DNA of 64,000 nucleotides from Xiphias gladius (Eukaryota > Chordata > Actinopteri > Istiophoriformes > Xiphiidae), in assembly GCF_016859285.1 (NCBI RefSeq), contig NC_053416.1:16262501-16326500 (forward strand), written 5' to 3'. A program made the translations under genes and the position numbers. This document shows positions 1 through 16,000 of the stretch, one piece after another. The notes beneath the pieces are model-generated. The model searched no databases. It was not told the DNA's origin and saw nothing but the letters and a program-made list of their open reading frames with translations. Numbering within the stretch: position 1 is the stretch's first letter; every line of letters begins with the position of its first letter.

Positions 1-9
1 CTTTTGTAG

Positions 10-3001
<2,992 letters not shown>

Positions 3002-4067
3002 TCAACAAGTACTTTACACACACAGAGGGAAACTATTAAACTTGCAACTTGTGTTCATCATTCCTGACAAAACCCACAACAAATTGATTTTGTCATGAGA
3101 AATGCAAAAAAAAAAAAAAGTAAACAATTAACAGCATGACCATTACCAGAAACTTCCAAGCAGAGCAAATTTCATTACAAAACCATCATCTTTAGCAGAT
3201 GGCAAAAAATTGCAGTGTCCCAGAAGTGTTACTGTAAGAATCTGCCAGTAAAGAAAAATACTTTTTATATGCAAATGGAATTCACACCAAGTCTTTTTTT
3301 TAGGTGTAGTCAATTATTTAATCATATTTCAAATTGCATACTTCAACCAGTTTAGTGACACAATGGGTTTCCATAAATTAGTTTTAATTTGTTGTCTGTT
3401 GAGGCAGAGAGGGTGAAACTACTGTTTATGTGAGAATGTGGTAAAGAGCCTAAGCGGTAACACAACTGCATCAATCAGCACATACGGTATGTAACAGAAT
3501 GAAGTCCCTTTCTGTCTTTATATACAAACAAGAGATTTATTCAAACTCAAACATGCTTCAAACATGTATTTCCTTTCTGATTATTGTGTCACTTTCACCT
3601 GAGCATATTTATTAATCTCAACGAGTGTTTTTTGTTTTCTCTGTTTAGTTTTCTTCAGATACTGTAGCTTATATACTTACTTGATTTTAAATTATTTAAT
3701 TTATTGTTGTCTGTGATGATAATTAAATTCTGTATAAGAATAAGCTTCATTGTAATGTGACTCTGATTTGATTGATTAATCATAGTCAAAAGCCATTTAC
3801 AGTTGAGCTACATTTTAAAACCCTGCAGTTGCATCATTCTGATAAGTCATTTTACAAAGTAACTCTGCACACACTACAGCAGTTTGTGTGTAACATCTCA
3901 TCACAACCCATTTTCATGCGGAGCTGCTGAAGTCCCGTTGTGCAGAACAGCTGAAAGGGGATTAAGGCAGAGCATTAAAACTCACATTGAGCCTCGTGCT
4001 TTTCAGCCATCCTGTCCTGAAACATTTCTTTTTGAGTCTGTTATACTGAGCTATATCGTCCGATAAC
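3002..4067. other. ryr1 3' UTR and spacer to the PH-domain gene
   Basis: AT-rich, with no further coding exon recognised. An ATTAAA at 3722-3727 could be the ryr1 polyadenylation signal. The last 200 bases should hold the promoter and 5' UTR of the next gene, but no TATA box or other clear element was identified. Confidence 0.4.
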
Positions 4068-7000
4068 ATGAACGTCTCCGGGATCCACCGTGGGATGCTC
4101 AGGATGTATGGTGAGTTGATTCTCTACTTTGCTGAGCAGCCGTCTTCACAGCTGAGGTGACATTTTGTGAGCAAAAATGATTTCCTCTCTTTTAACCAGC
4201 TATAGGATAGTTTTGCAGTTCTCAGTTCTCTGATGGTAATTTCCAAATTTGATGTCCGTTCACTATCAAGCTTTTATAAATACTGATATTTGTTCATATT
4301 TTTCCTGTTACAATAAGTAGATTGTATCATTTAAGTGGATTCTGCATCAGGGAGGTGCAATGATGTTGAATAATTGTTCAGTGAGATGATAAATGTATTT
4401 TATGTCTCTGTGTTTGCCCAAACTCATTAGAGATTTGTTCCTAAATGACACATCACAACATGTTACGATATTGTTAATAGAGCTGGCAATGGTCTTGAGA
4501 CCAATTACAAGTTTGAGGAAATAATCTTAAAGACTTCCTCCTCTAAATCATCCATTATAAACCAAGTTCAAAATTGATAGATTTTTTTTTTTTCAAAAAT
4601 AAACATGGAACATTGTGAAATTGTTTGCATTCAGTACCCACAGCTGTGTAGCAAACCCTGATGGAAACATAATCTCATGCTGTAGCTAAAAATAAACTTA
4701 ATACACCCGACTAAATCTCAGCTGCTCCTCTACCAACTTTTTTCATCAGCTCTTGGCACTGTGTAATTCTGTTATATGCTTTAATAAAGTGTGTCCATGT
4801 GTTTTTTTACTATATGTACATAGAACGAGTAGATCCAGATGTGTGCGTGTGATCAAGCTAGATCGTGTGCACACGGATCAACATTAATCTGATTGGTTCA
4901 GCCCTACATCCACAGCCCCTTGATCCTCCAACCATCTGACTGCCTTTAATATGTGGGGATGAAAGAATGACAGAGTGTTCATACTTTAATCCAGATGTAC
5001 ACTGCTCACACTGCTGTCATGATCACTGTGACCATGCCTAATGCTGTCTGTAAGCTTTGGGTGTTTTGTGGATATGATTAGAATTGCTTATTACAGCATC
5101 ATTTCTCCAACAAGTACTATTTACTGTTCGATACGATTTCCTGTTATTTCCAACCTGCTTCTCTTATCCAGGTGGATTTATTTTCAAACAGTGGAAAAGG
5201 AGGTTTCTGCTACTAACAGCGGAGGGCAGTCTCCTTGTGTGCCATGATGCATCATCTCCACCCGACCAGCTGGTGCTGTTGCAGAGCAGTTGTGAGGCAA
5301 TTGTGGAAGGCAAGGAGATCCTAGACTTGCCTAAATTACCCTCCGGTGGATGCAGGGATTGCTGCTTTGCTCTGATCCTCTTCCAGAATAAATACCTGCT
5401 GCTGCTGGCTGAAACCCCCACGGACTGCAGGTCTGATGGCCACTGTGCTTTCTCTATCAATTACTCTGCCTCGTTTCGGTACATCGATAATTTTCCCGGA
5501 TCTGGGATTAAACTATTTTGATACAATTACACCAAAATAGTTACTTTTTTTTAACTTACAGTTACTTGGGTGAATAGTTCCAGTATTTTGGGGAAATACG
5601 CTTTTTCCCCTTTTTTTTGCCAAGAGTTTGATGAAAGGATTGATACCACACTCATGTCTGTCCTTTAAATATGAAGCTACTGCCCACAGCCACTTATCTT
5701 AGCTTAGCATAACGATCAGCTTTAACCCCCAACTTGTCGGGAAAATACATATGTATATGCCACTGTCAGCCATGTTTCAACCAAATCAATACAACGTGAC
5801 TGTTTTGAAGGGCACTGACAGACTAGCAGGTTAATAGTAGATCGTCTCGCCAGGCTGAAGTGTAAAAACAACAACAGGAGCGGTCAAGAAATAAATGGTC
5901 CCAGCCAAAAACAAAATAAATAAATTGTCTGGTGCATAAAGCGCGAAAACCACGACTTGTTCCTTTTATACGTCTGTTTTTGTACAGGATAAACAAAAGA
6001 GGTATAACATTAATGGCCTTTAGAGAGACCATCGGGTGGATTTTGTTTTTACCTGTGACAGATCCAGGTTAGTCATTTCCCTTCTTTCTGGTCTTTATGC
6101 TAGGCTAAGGTATCAGGTCCTGGCTTCATATTTAATGGACAGATAAAAGAGTTGTATCTTCACCTCACTCTCAGCAAGAAAGCTCAAAAGTGTATTTCCC
6201 AAAATACTGAACTATTTCTTTAATTTTGCTCATTTTACACATAACCACATAAAGTCCATCTACTGGTCCCTCCTCTTTTACGTATCTGACAAGAAAAAAA
6301 GCACAATCCTGCCCCAGATTCTCATTTTTACCTGACTATGTATTTTCCATTCCTGCTTACCTTCGTCTCAGTAGGACCTCTCACACAGCTAACAACCATA
6401 ACGAGTAGCTGTGTAGCTGGAGGTGTGCAAGAGAGGGCCGGCAACCCTTGGTTTTTGAGAGGCACAAATACTACACATTCCATACCCGCAACCAATCCCA
6501 GTTATTTCACTAGTATGCACTTGATTTGATGTATTTGCCTGGAGGTAATAACAGAATCATTTTTATCACTTTTTAGTCAATGGCTGAATATGCTGAAAAA
6601 AGTGAAAAAGGTGAGTCAATAAGACATGTTTATGAATGTAATTGTTTTGGAAAATATGTAGGCATACCTAACGACTAAGAGCCTAAAGCCATGATAGCGG
6701 CTCTCTTAGGCTGTACTGATACACTGCGGTGCTGACATGAATGTGGTTACCAACTTTCATGGCAATCCACTCAATAATTGTTGAGACATTTCACTCAAAA
6801 CCACAAATGAGATCCTCATGGTGGTGCTAGAGGAAAGACCAAAGTTCTTAGGTTATATGGGAACCATGAACGTCTGTAAAAAAAAATTTTTGTTCTAATA
6901 CGTTTTGTAGAGATATTTAACAGTGTAAACTTTGACCTGTTCATGTCACTGAATGAAAAGTCAGGGGATCACTAAAGTCAGCAAAATTCATCCCCTGGGA

Positions 7001-7983
7001 ACCATGAATGTTTGTACAATGTTTCATGACAATCCATATTTCAGTCTGGACTGACATTGCCAACCCTAGAGTCACGCCGCTAGCGTAGCTAAAAAATGAG
7101 CATTGGAAAACAAAATAATGCAAAATCATTTTCTTTTGTCTCTTTACACTTCCATTTAGATATATTTATTATCTATAGATTTTGCAGTCTTTTAATCAAC
7201 CACTAAATTCCTTGTAATTCTCGGCCAACCCATATTTTTCCTTTACGGTATTCTTATTTTATTTCCCACAGAGTCTTTCATCACCTCTCAGTCCTTGTAA
7301 GAGACATCAGGTACCACCCCCACACATTACTCTCCATGATCTGTTGCCTGAGCAAATACTAGACAAAGCTCCACCAACTCCACCTGTTAGTGACAGAGAA
7401 GCCTCCTCCCCAGGGCCTATTTGTGCTTCCCCGAGGGAGAAAGGTGAGTTTAGGATTTGTGTTTGTTTGTCTGCAACATTTTCTTGTCAGATATAAGATT
7501 ACAGAGTTTAGTGAAACATTTTCAAATACATTGACATTTTTTTCATCGGGCTTTTGTTTGACATGTGTAAATAATAACATGTACGACATGTAAAACATGT
7601 TTGTTTGTTTGTTTGTTTTCAAACCACTCAATCCAACAGGCAGGAATTCTCCCCGTACAAAGTATTACAAAGGAAGTGCACATTCTGTAGGGTGTCTGCG
7701 TCATGGCACTCTCAGTAATGACCAAGCAGTGAGGGCGGTTTATCTGCTGATGGGAGGGGCTGCTGCTTCCTCTGCTATGGGTTACCTAGGCACATGCTCA
7801 CCCTCTAGTCTGGAAGCCAAAGCTCCTGACCTGCCACTCAACACAGATTTCTCTGGCATGGGACCAGCAGGAACGTACCACGCCAGTGGGCCCGCACTCG
7901 ACTCCTCTCACTTTAACAGCTTTGACTTTGAAGTGGCAGACTCTGATTTTGATGCTTTTGATTGTGGGGGGTTTACTTTCTGA
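4068..7983 (+). CDS. PH-domain protein, evectin (PLEKHB)-like, unnamed
   Basis: Five exons: 4068-4110, 5172-5430, 6577-6610, 7272-7443, 7640-7983; total 852 nt, 283 aa. Exon 2 holds most of a pleckstrin-homology domain: the lead strand GGFIFKQWKRRFLLLTAEGS, a middle section with LPSGGCRDCCFAL and the strand KYLLLLAETPTDCR; the short third exon gives the closing helix SQWLNMLKKVKK with its conserved tryptophan. PH domains bind phosphoinositides or proteins at membranes. After it comes a proline/serine-rich linker, then a small-residue stretch (LLMGGAAASSAMGYLG) and an acidic aromatic tail (FNSFDFEVADSDFDAFDCGG). Evectins also pair an N-terminal PH domain with a C-terminal glycine/alanine-rich segment, and their PH domain has a similar PP-G-x-(S/C)-(R/K)-D block, so I place it near them. 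I do not recognise the gene. The ATG (AACATGAAC) is the only in-frame start in exon 1. Confidence 0.75.
5568..6222. mobile_element. MITE family A, copy 1 (interrupted)
   Basis: Ends are imperfect inverted repeats: GAATAGTTCCAGTATTTTGGG at the left and the reverse of it (CCCAAAATACTGAACTATTTC) at the right, followed inwards by GAGAGTT..ATGAAA and its complement. The same ends recur at 31540-31727, 38736-38818, 41884-42352 and 43292-43858. No transposase is encoded, so I read it as a non-autonomous DNA transposon. It lies in intron 2 of the PH-domain gene and contains a 127-bp insert also found at 10203-10329. Confidence 0.6.
5710..5836 (+). repeat. 127-bp repeat, copy 1
   Basis: From TAACGATCAGC to GGTTAATA this matches the reverse complement of 10203-10329 base for base over the whole 127 bp, as far as I can read. 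The flanks differ, so the boundaries are sharp. Confidence 0.85.
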
Positions 7984-9061
7984 TGATGTGCTGCATGGCG
8001 GCTATGGATATGGACAGCTTTAATGATGATGTTAAATGTACCTGATAGATTTGTCAAAATGACAGAATTATATGAAGGGTTTCAATTCAAGATTATTAGT
8101 TTGATCGTTATAGATTGTTCTTAGTTGCTAACTCTGTCTGTCTTTGTGTCGTCTGGTGCTGAGCGGGTAGTGTACAATGGGTTTTTGGAGGTTAATCACT
8201 GAAAATAGCTGCCTGCTGTGACTGAAAACAATGCAATGAGAGTGGTGAGAGTGAACCAGAACAGGGAAGCTGTGGGCCAACAGACAACGAAACAATGAGC
8301 TGTTGCTCTCTCCTAAACTCCGTAATGCAAGAGTGGAGCTGCAAATTCAAAGTGATAATTCTCTGTAGGTTCATCACTATGAGGGACCCCTTTCACATTG
8401 TCATTTGATACATGGTTGTGATAAAAATATCGACTATAGCCGCTTTAAAAAACACATCCTCTTTTTTACCTTTAGTAAAAAGTTCAGTAAGGCAAAGTAA
8501 AAAGTTTTCACTCTGTGATTTTGAATTCTTTAGTATGACCTGTAACACCTATGTTGTGATATGGACAATGTGATAATTATTGCAAAAATGTATTTTGTGC
8601 ATATTGCCCACCCCATGTGCATTGTTTGTGCATTAATTGCACTATCAACACTATCAGTGATTGTGAATGTGATACGAACTTATGATAATTCATAATATGC
8701 TATGTATGTGTTTCAAACTGATACAAGCCATGAATGAACCCTATATGTTAACTATGGCATGGACACTAATAGGAGATTTGCAATATGACACGCTTTTGTA
8801 CTATTTCAATATAATGTTTTAGGAGTATTAAACATATTTTCTAACCTCGAGTGGATTAAAATAGAGCTGTATCAGATAGTTCATTTAGTAGCGGTTAACC
8901 TCTGACTGCGGACAAATTAACAGGCTCCTCCAAATCTCAGCATCATCCACTTTTGTTCATGTAAAGTGTTTCTTTCAAATATCCAGCTGTTATGTGCTCA
9001 TGTCCTTTGTTTGATTAAAAGCAAATTTATGTTGTCTATTTGAGCCAATTTCGCTTGTATA

Positions 9062-9067
9062 AATAAA
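9062..9067 (+). terminator. Poly(A) signal AATAAA of the PH-domain gene
   Basis: A canonical AATAAA lies about 1.08 kb after the TGA at 7981-7983, on the same strand and before the next gene. The bases from 7984 to here read as non-coding 3' UTR. Confidence 0.45.
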
Positions 9068-9085
9068 ACTGATAAAAAGATTTTC

Positions 9086-10060
9086 CAGTTTGACTTGCTT
9101 TTCTTCATACTTAACATAGATACTTAACATGATTCTGTTACTAATGACCGATTTTAGTTAGATATGGTAGTTTTATGGATATGGTCTCTTCCATATACTT
9201 AAAACTCACCAAAGCTCTCAACAAAAGTCATTTTTTCAACTTTCTCTTTGTGATCTTTGCCGTCTGAAAACTTCCACAATGTACAGTCCTCTCTAAATCC
9301 AGCTAAACTCTAATGAAAAAAAAAAACAATCTAAAAAAACATTGACTAAACAACATTAGATTATTTTCCAAAAAACTACAGGACTTATCTAAACACACGA
9401 AGCGAGTCACATGGCTCTTGGGAAATGCTCTGTTCCAAGGCTGTATTTTTAGTTTTTTTCATTTCTGTACAGAAACCAGAAGTTCTGATTTCACTTCGGC
9501 TCTCTATGTATGGTCAAATCATCTGTGTTTTGTGCTCTCTGTCAAATCTTTTGTCGTCATACTGCGATATAGTCGACATGTATTCATGGTCCTGTGTGGA
9601 ACTAAAGAATTGCCTATTTTTCCAGCTAAGCACTCATCAATAAAAACCATCTACATTGAGTGTATTCTAAGTAATTATTGTCAGGTTTGTTTACACATGC
9701 AAATGTAACGCACATTTAGATTAATGTACACACTCACAAATCTCAGTACACATCTGGTTCCTCTAAACATTCACTGATTGAGAAACCGGCGCGCAACGCT
9801 CGACACAAATTGTGCAAATATTGTTACCATAATTCCCCCCAGAGATAAGCGGTGCCCAAAGGAAGATTTCTATCTCGTCTCATCTTCTACTCTCTGCTCC
9901 GGGTCGCCGCATACTCCGCCGGCAGCCCAGTAGCCACGCCTCGTTTGGCAAGTGTAGTGGGTAGTGGTAACAGCAGTGGTAGCAGGGCCCTCCCTCTGTC
10001 TCTGCAGATAAATATTCGCAGCCTGCCTATTCCAGGCATGGATGACGGTTGCACGCAGCC
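9086..10060. other. Spacer and likely sms promoter/5' UTR
   Basis: No coding exon is seen. The stretch 9780-10060 is clearly richer in G+C and CpG (for example GGCGCGCAACGCTCGAC near 9790) than the AT-rich sequence before it. That fits a housekeeping promoter for sms, whose start codon follows at 10061. No TATA box was identified. Confidence 0.45.
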
Positions 10061-13000
10061 ATGGCACTGCGACATTATACTCTCGACTTCAGCCTCTCTA
10101 CGGCAGGTAAGACGAGTGCGATGGGCGGCTGCTGCAGTCAGTGCATCCAGGTTACAGTCACTGCTTTAGGGCTGCATGCTAGCTAGCTGGCTAGCGTGCT
10201 AATATTAACCTGCTAGTCTGTCAGTGCCCTTCAAAACAGTCACGTTGTATTGATTTGGTTGAAACATGGCTGACAGTGGCATATACATATGTATTTTCCC
10301 GACAAGTTGGGGGTTAAAGCTGATCGTTATTCCAGGTGAAATGTTTCATTTCAGTGTCTTTTACATGGACGCATGTTGTTACACATGTACTTCAGTGTCT
10401 GTTCAGTGTCGTTGCTCTGGACAGCGGCTCAGTACCTTTCTGGCTAACAATGCCAATAAAGTACATTCAATTCATCGCTGTCGCATGGGAAGTGGCGCAT
10501 TTTCGGCCATTTTTGAAGTTTTATGCTGTACCTTAAGGCGCTGATGCTGTCCGACCCAGCAATAACCTACCTGTCTCAAAAAGCAATACAGGAAGTGTTC
10601 ATTTCGTCACCAATAATAAAATATATGACCATACGATAATAAAAAATGAACTACATCTAGGTTTTGAATCGCATTTGTTTTGTATTAATGATGGAAGAAG
10701 TATTCAGTTATATCACACAGTGTAAGTGTAACATGTTGGCACACTAAGTTGGTTTGGGTGGGACTGATATTAACTGCTACATACTCTGTTGGGAAGTTTA
10801 ATCTACAATAATACATCATATTGTATAAAATGATCGTGTGTTTTGTACAATAAAACTTAATCCGAAAAGTAACTAGTAACTATATCTGTTACATAGATGT
10901 AGTGGAGTAAAAACTACGTTATTTTTCCCTCTGAAATGAAGTAAACAAAGTAAGCAAACAATGGAAATACTCTCTTTTTTTATTAACAGAGGGGAAACCC
11001 TTCTTATCTGGCAAGAATGTGGTTTCATGAAATATATATACCAGTATTATTACATTATTATGCAGAGTAAGGGTGCATAGTGATTTAGCACATTTATTGC
11101 TTCAACTTCTGAGTATTTCCATTTATTGCCATTCGATGCCTGTACTCCACTACATTTTGTATAGCTTTACTCATTTATTTGACAGCTAAAATAACTTGTT
11201 ACATTGCTGGTTAAGATTTACTCATGTAAAATGCAGTGCTTTGTTTTGCAATACATTAAACTACTCAGCAGTAAATATAGTAGTTAAAATTAGTTCAGCA
11301 TTGACCAGCTACAACATCAATATGCTGTTTACATGTTAATACATCTTTAATAATTTAGGGATAATCCAGAGGCATAAAGTTTAATGATACTGCACTGTCA
11401 GGAGCCATCCCACCTGCATAATGAGTACTTTTACTTTCATAATTAGGTACATTTTGTCAATAATACTTTTCTTATGCATAGCTTTGAATGAACTTTTACT
11501 TATAATGAAGCATTATTACATTGTCATGTTGCTACTTTTATATATGTAAAGGATCTGAGTACTTCTTCCACCACTGATGCAGAGAATGTGGAGTAGGGGC
11601 AGATTATTTTTCATGGCTTCATCCTCTTTTCCCAGTTGACTCTGCTTCAACAGTTCCTGGCCTGCTGTCAATATTTCATGAGCAGGAAATGACAGAGACT
11701 GTCCATGATACAAATGGGCATGGATACCTTGCTACTTTTGTAGGCAAGAATGGCCGGTAAGAACAACATTTTTGTTTACCCCACAATGTTGTTGTTTTTT
11801 TTTTAAGATTTGTGTTTTCTTTGGTGGTACTGTACAGATGTAGGTATTTCCAGAAAAATCTCAGTGTTGTGTAGTTTATTACATAATATTAATTTCACAT
11901 TTTATATAAACATGCACATCAGATTTTAATACTGCCAGATGGAACCTACTGTTTTATTTTAAGTATAGAGTGCTTTTAGTTAGATTACCCTCTGGAAATG
12001 AATAAATTGTGAATTCAAATCGTTAGGGTTCCCTTTTCTTGTTTGGAAGAGTTCTCTTTGTAGTTTTTTTGCTTTTGTAGTGACTCCCTATTCTACAAAA
12101 TAGAATGCCATACATCCTTTTGGGGTGTATGGCAGACCCAACAGTTGACTTGATAATCGGAATTTATTTTCAGACTTTGAAAGACTACAGAAAGCGACTT
12201 TTTCTCCAAAATCTGTTGGCAGGCGACAGATTTTTTTTTACATTTGTCCTGATCAACTGAAGTAGCTGTCTTAGTTGTATCCATTACAAAGTTGGTGCTG
12301 AGTTTGACAAGCTACCTGGATGGATGAATCTGACCTCGCCATTGTTGTACAAGTGGATATGGAGGAGGCCAAAATATGGTTAATTGCATAAAGGCTGGCT
12401 TGAGTTAACCCAAGAAACCAATGCAGAATGAAACTGTTGGCTGGGCAAATTTAAGACTGCTTTAAGTAATTGAGATAACTCCATGTTCATGACTTGACTA
12501 AAATACAGATTGGAGACATCCTGTAAAGCTGACATCAATTCGATGTGAAGAAGATAGAGACAGTTATGTCCCTGAGTATGAAACGCCTCACATTATGCAT
12601 ATCATATGACACGTACACAGATTCTGACGTATGTAGTACCGGTGAATGTGTTTACATGTGCACTGGTACTCCAATCATCAGGTTTTTGTAGTATCCCAGT
12701 TATGTGTTGCACATGTAACCATCATTACCACTGAGATGTTTAAATAGAAACCTGGATACTGTTATAATCATGTAAACAGGGATATAAATAAACCATCTTT
12801 CTCATGTTCCATGTAAACATCATATCGTAAATATTGTCAAAACCAAAACAAGACTCAAAATTGGGATGCTAAATATTTCATCCTAAAAGGGATAACCTGC
12901 AGCCCTGAATTGTCATTTGTATAGAGGAAGTTGTGGGTCAAATGTCTGTGTTGTATGGTCTGAATTAACCATAAATGCGTGGTCTTGTTTTTAAGCAGTC

Positions 13001-16000
13001 CTCCACTATAATTTTAAGTCAAATCGCAATTTGGAAACAGCTTTGGTACAGTGTTTGGTTTCTGTGTTTCTGTATGCCACTGACTAACTGGTTAAATTCA
13101 CTGATCCTAAGATTCAACCAGTATTGACTGGCCAAAATTATACTGGTACCAGACACACACAATGAGTGACTGTTTGCTCTCAGAGCTCTGCTGGAGAAGT
13201 TCAGGCTAGCCTTACATGTCTTACAGTTTACAGACGGTGTCATAGTTACAGACGCACTGGTGCAGTATTCACAAAGGATCTTATCTTACCACTGGGAGTC
13301 CTCAGAACTATTCACAGAGCTGCTGAGATGAGTTTTCAGTAACGAACAAAGAGAATTGCTAAGCTAAAAGACTGGAGTAGATTGACCTCCTCATTATGTT
13401 CTCAGTGGTTGGTGTTGGACAGGTCTGACTGATCTGTGTCAGTGAACAGGAGCATGCAGAACAAATGAAATAATATATTTAGATGAACAGAAGGACAGAC
13501 AGAAAGCTTCCAAAAAAAAAAAAACTTTTACAGAAACCTCTCACACCACTCTTGCAGTATGCCGTCCGGCTTGAGTGCGTCTGGTGAAGGTTTGATAGTG
13601 TGACGCAGAAGCAATGTATTTAGCCATATTTAGGTGAAAGTAAGACTGTTGGGTACATACAGAGAACGTAAAGAGTGATGCAGTGGATGTATTGATTCTT
13701 CCCACTGTGAGTTCTTTGCAAAGGAAGAAACAACAAACCTTTTACAACTATCTTCAGGACAACAGGGTGTGAGTTTTTGAAAATGTGATTTTGGGTGATG
13801 TATCAGTTTAGTAAAATTAAATGTTCTAATCACTTTATGGGTTTGCATCCATCTCTTCATCTTCACTTCATTTTTCAGGCTTGTTATTCTGCGTGTGCAC
13901 TCCCATGGGTTGGTCACCATTGATCTGCAGTGTTACGAAGAGGACAACATTGCACAACTAGACAATGTATGTGATTTTAAAAAAAAATACACAACACTTT
14001 TTTTGCGTTACCTAAAAAAAACTAAACCAAACCAAACCCAAACTAAAGCATGCAAATATGTCCTGTGATGTAATGTTATTACAACTTGGTAACTATACAC
14101 AAAAGCACAACTTATATAGGATTACCTGGAAACATAAAATGAGGCCCACTGTCTAACATTACTGCCTTCACATGTTGTCTACTTGCCTCCAGTACCCAAC
14201 CACAATCTTTCCCTCAGACAGATATTTGGCAATCCTCTCGAAATACAACTGTGCCCTTCATTGCTATTGAATAGCAAGTTGATACACGCAGAGAACAGTA
14301 AACGATACAAACGGTAGCTGCTGCATTGTTCACTGCCAGTGTGTTTAGGCATTGGCTACAAGTATCCCACTAGTTGACGAAAATTGTTGTGCACTTAAGC
14401 TTTTATGGTGACCCGAGTATTTTCTTCGCAGCTTTTAAATGCACTGGAAACGAAGCTAAAGGTTCTCCTAAATGGCAATATCACAAGAATTAAAAGGTAA
14501 GTATCTGGAGGTTTGTGGCTTTGCTCATGTAGTAGAAAGGTGATCACTGTATTTCATTTCATTGATTAATTGTACTCCCCCCCCCCAAAGGCTCCCTGCT
14601 CTCGTGCGAGGGGCAAAAGTTGACCGATACTGGCCCACAGCTGACGGCCGACTGATTGAGTATGACATTGACCGAGTGGTGTACGAAGAAGATTCTGCAT
14701 ACCAAAACATAAAAATATTGCACTCACAGCAGTTTGGAAATATCCTAGTACTCAATGGAGATGTTAGTAAGTGTATACAACACTACAATACATGGCTTAT
14801 ATGTCATTTTGAGACACAAGATACGGTCAGTTTAGCCCCATCAACTGAAAATAATGTTTTTTTAAGTACACTCTTAACAGGGTGTTAAAAGTGTAATAAT
14901 GTTCTTGATTATACTTTCCTCAGTAAATTTAATGGTGATTATTTTGTTAGTTTCTATTATATATAAGTGTGTAAATTAATCATTTACCCTACAGACCTGG
15001 CAGAGAGTGATTTGGCCTACACCCAAGCCATCATAGGTAGCGGAAAGGAGAATTATGCTGGAAAAGAGGTGCTGATATTAGGAGGAGGTGATGGAGGCAT
15101 CCTCGCTGAGGTGGTCAAACAAAAGCCAAAGATGATCACCATGGTGGAGATATCCTTTATGGGTTCTATTCTGCTGAAATTTGTCTTTTTTTAATCCCAG
15201 TATTGTGACTTTAACTTTACCTTTAGGCAATTTAGTTATCCCTCACAGTGTTATATTAATATGCATAATTGTACATCCGCATCTGATTGATCCTTCCTTA
15301 ACAAAGTGTGTACATTGACCAGAAGGTGATAGATGGGTGCAAAACGCACATGAGAAAAACCTGCGGCAATATCCTTGACAACCTGAAGGGAGATTGTTAC
15401 CAAGTGAGTGCTGAATAAATATACAGCGACGAGTGGGGAGAATTAACAGTGTGTGGATCACTTTTTAAAGACAACAGGGGGCGTGGTTGTTAATCAGAGC
15501 TACAGTGATGGAATAAGAGTGTGAAAGCATCGACACAAGCGGAAGTGAAAGAATTTTCACCCTATTAAAAGGCAGCGATAAATCATCTTTATGTCTTTTG
15601 TGTCTTATACTCTCCCTCTGGTTTTAAAAACCGGAGTGAACACATGGAAAACCCGGAACAGCAAAATGATTCTATGATCTATAAAAAAAACAACTTTGCT
15701 CCTTAATATTTGTCACTTTATCAGACCTGGTCCTCTGAAGTTAACATGCTCCAGAGAAGATTCAGCATAGTTTACCACGGTGATTTACCCTGGTTAAAAG
15801 TGAGCCAGCTTCGTGATTCGTGGGTTAATCCAAAAGATAGATGGATAATAATCTTGCTGGTGGAGGGCCGCCTCCAAAACATACTTTGTCTCTGATTGTG
15901 CCAAAGAACTGAAAGATTTGTCGATTTAGATTGGAAACGAGCAAGATAAATGTGCATGTTTAATATTATTGTATAGAGCATATGTGAAAATGTATGTATT

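Noticed and set aside
15308-15313. Ordinary GT-AG acceptor for sms exon 7 at the AAAG before TGTGTAC
   Set aside because: It would add VY or shift the reading at the conserved IDQ; the ATATCCTTT donor, the branch site and AC end explain the junction exactly.
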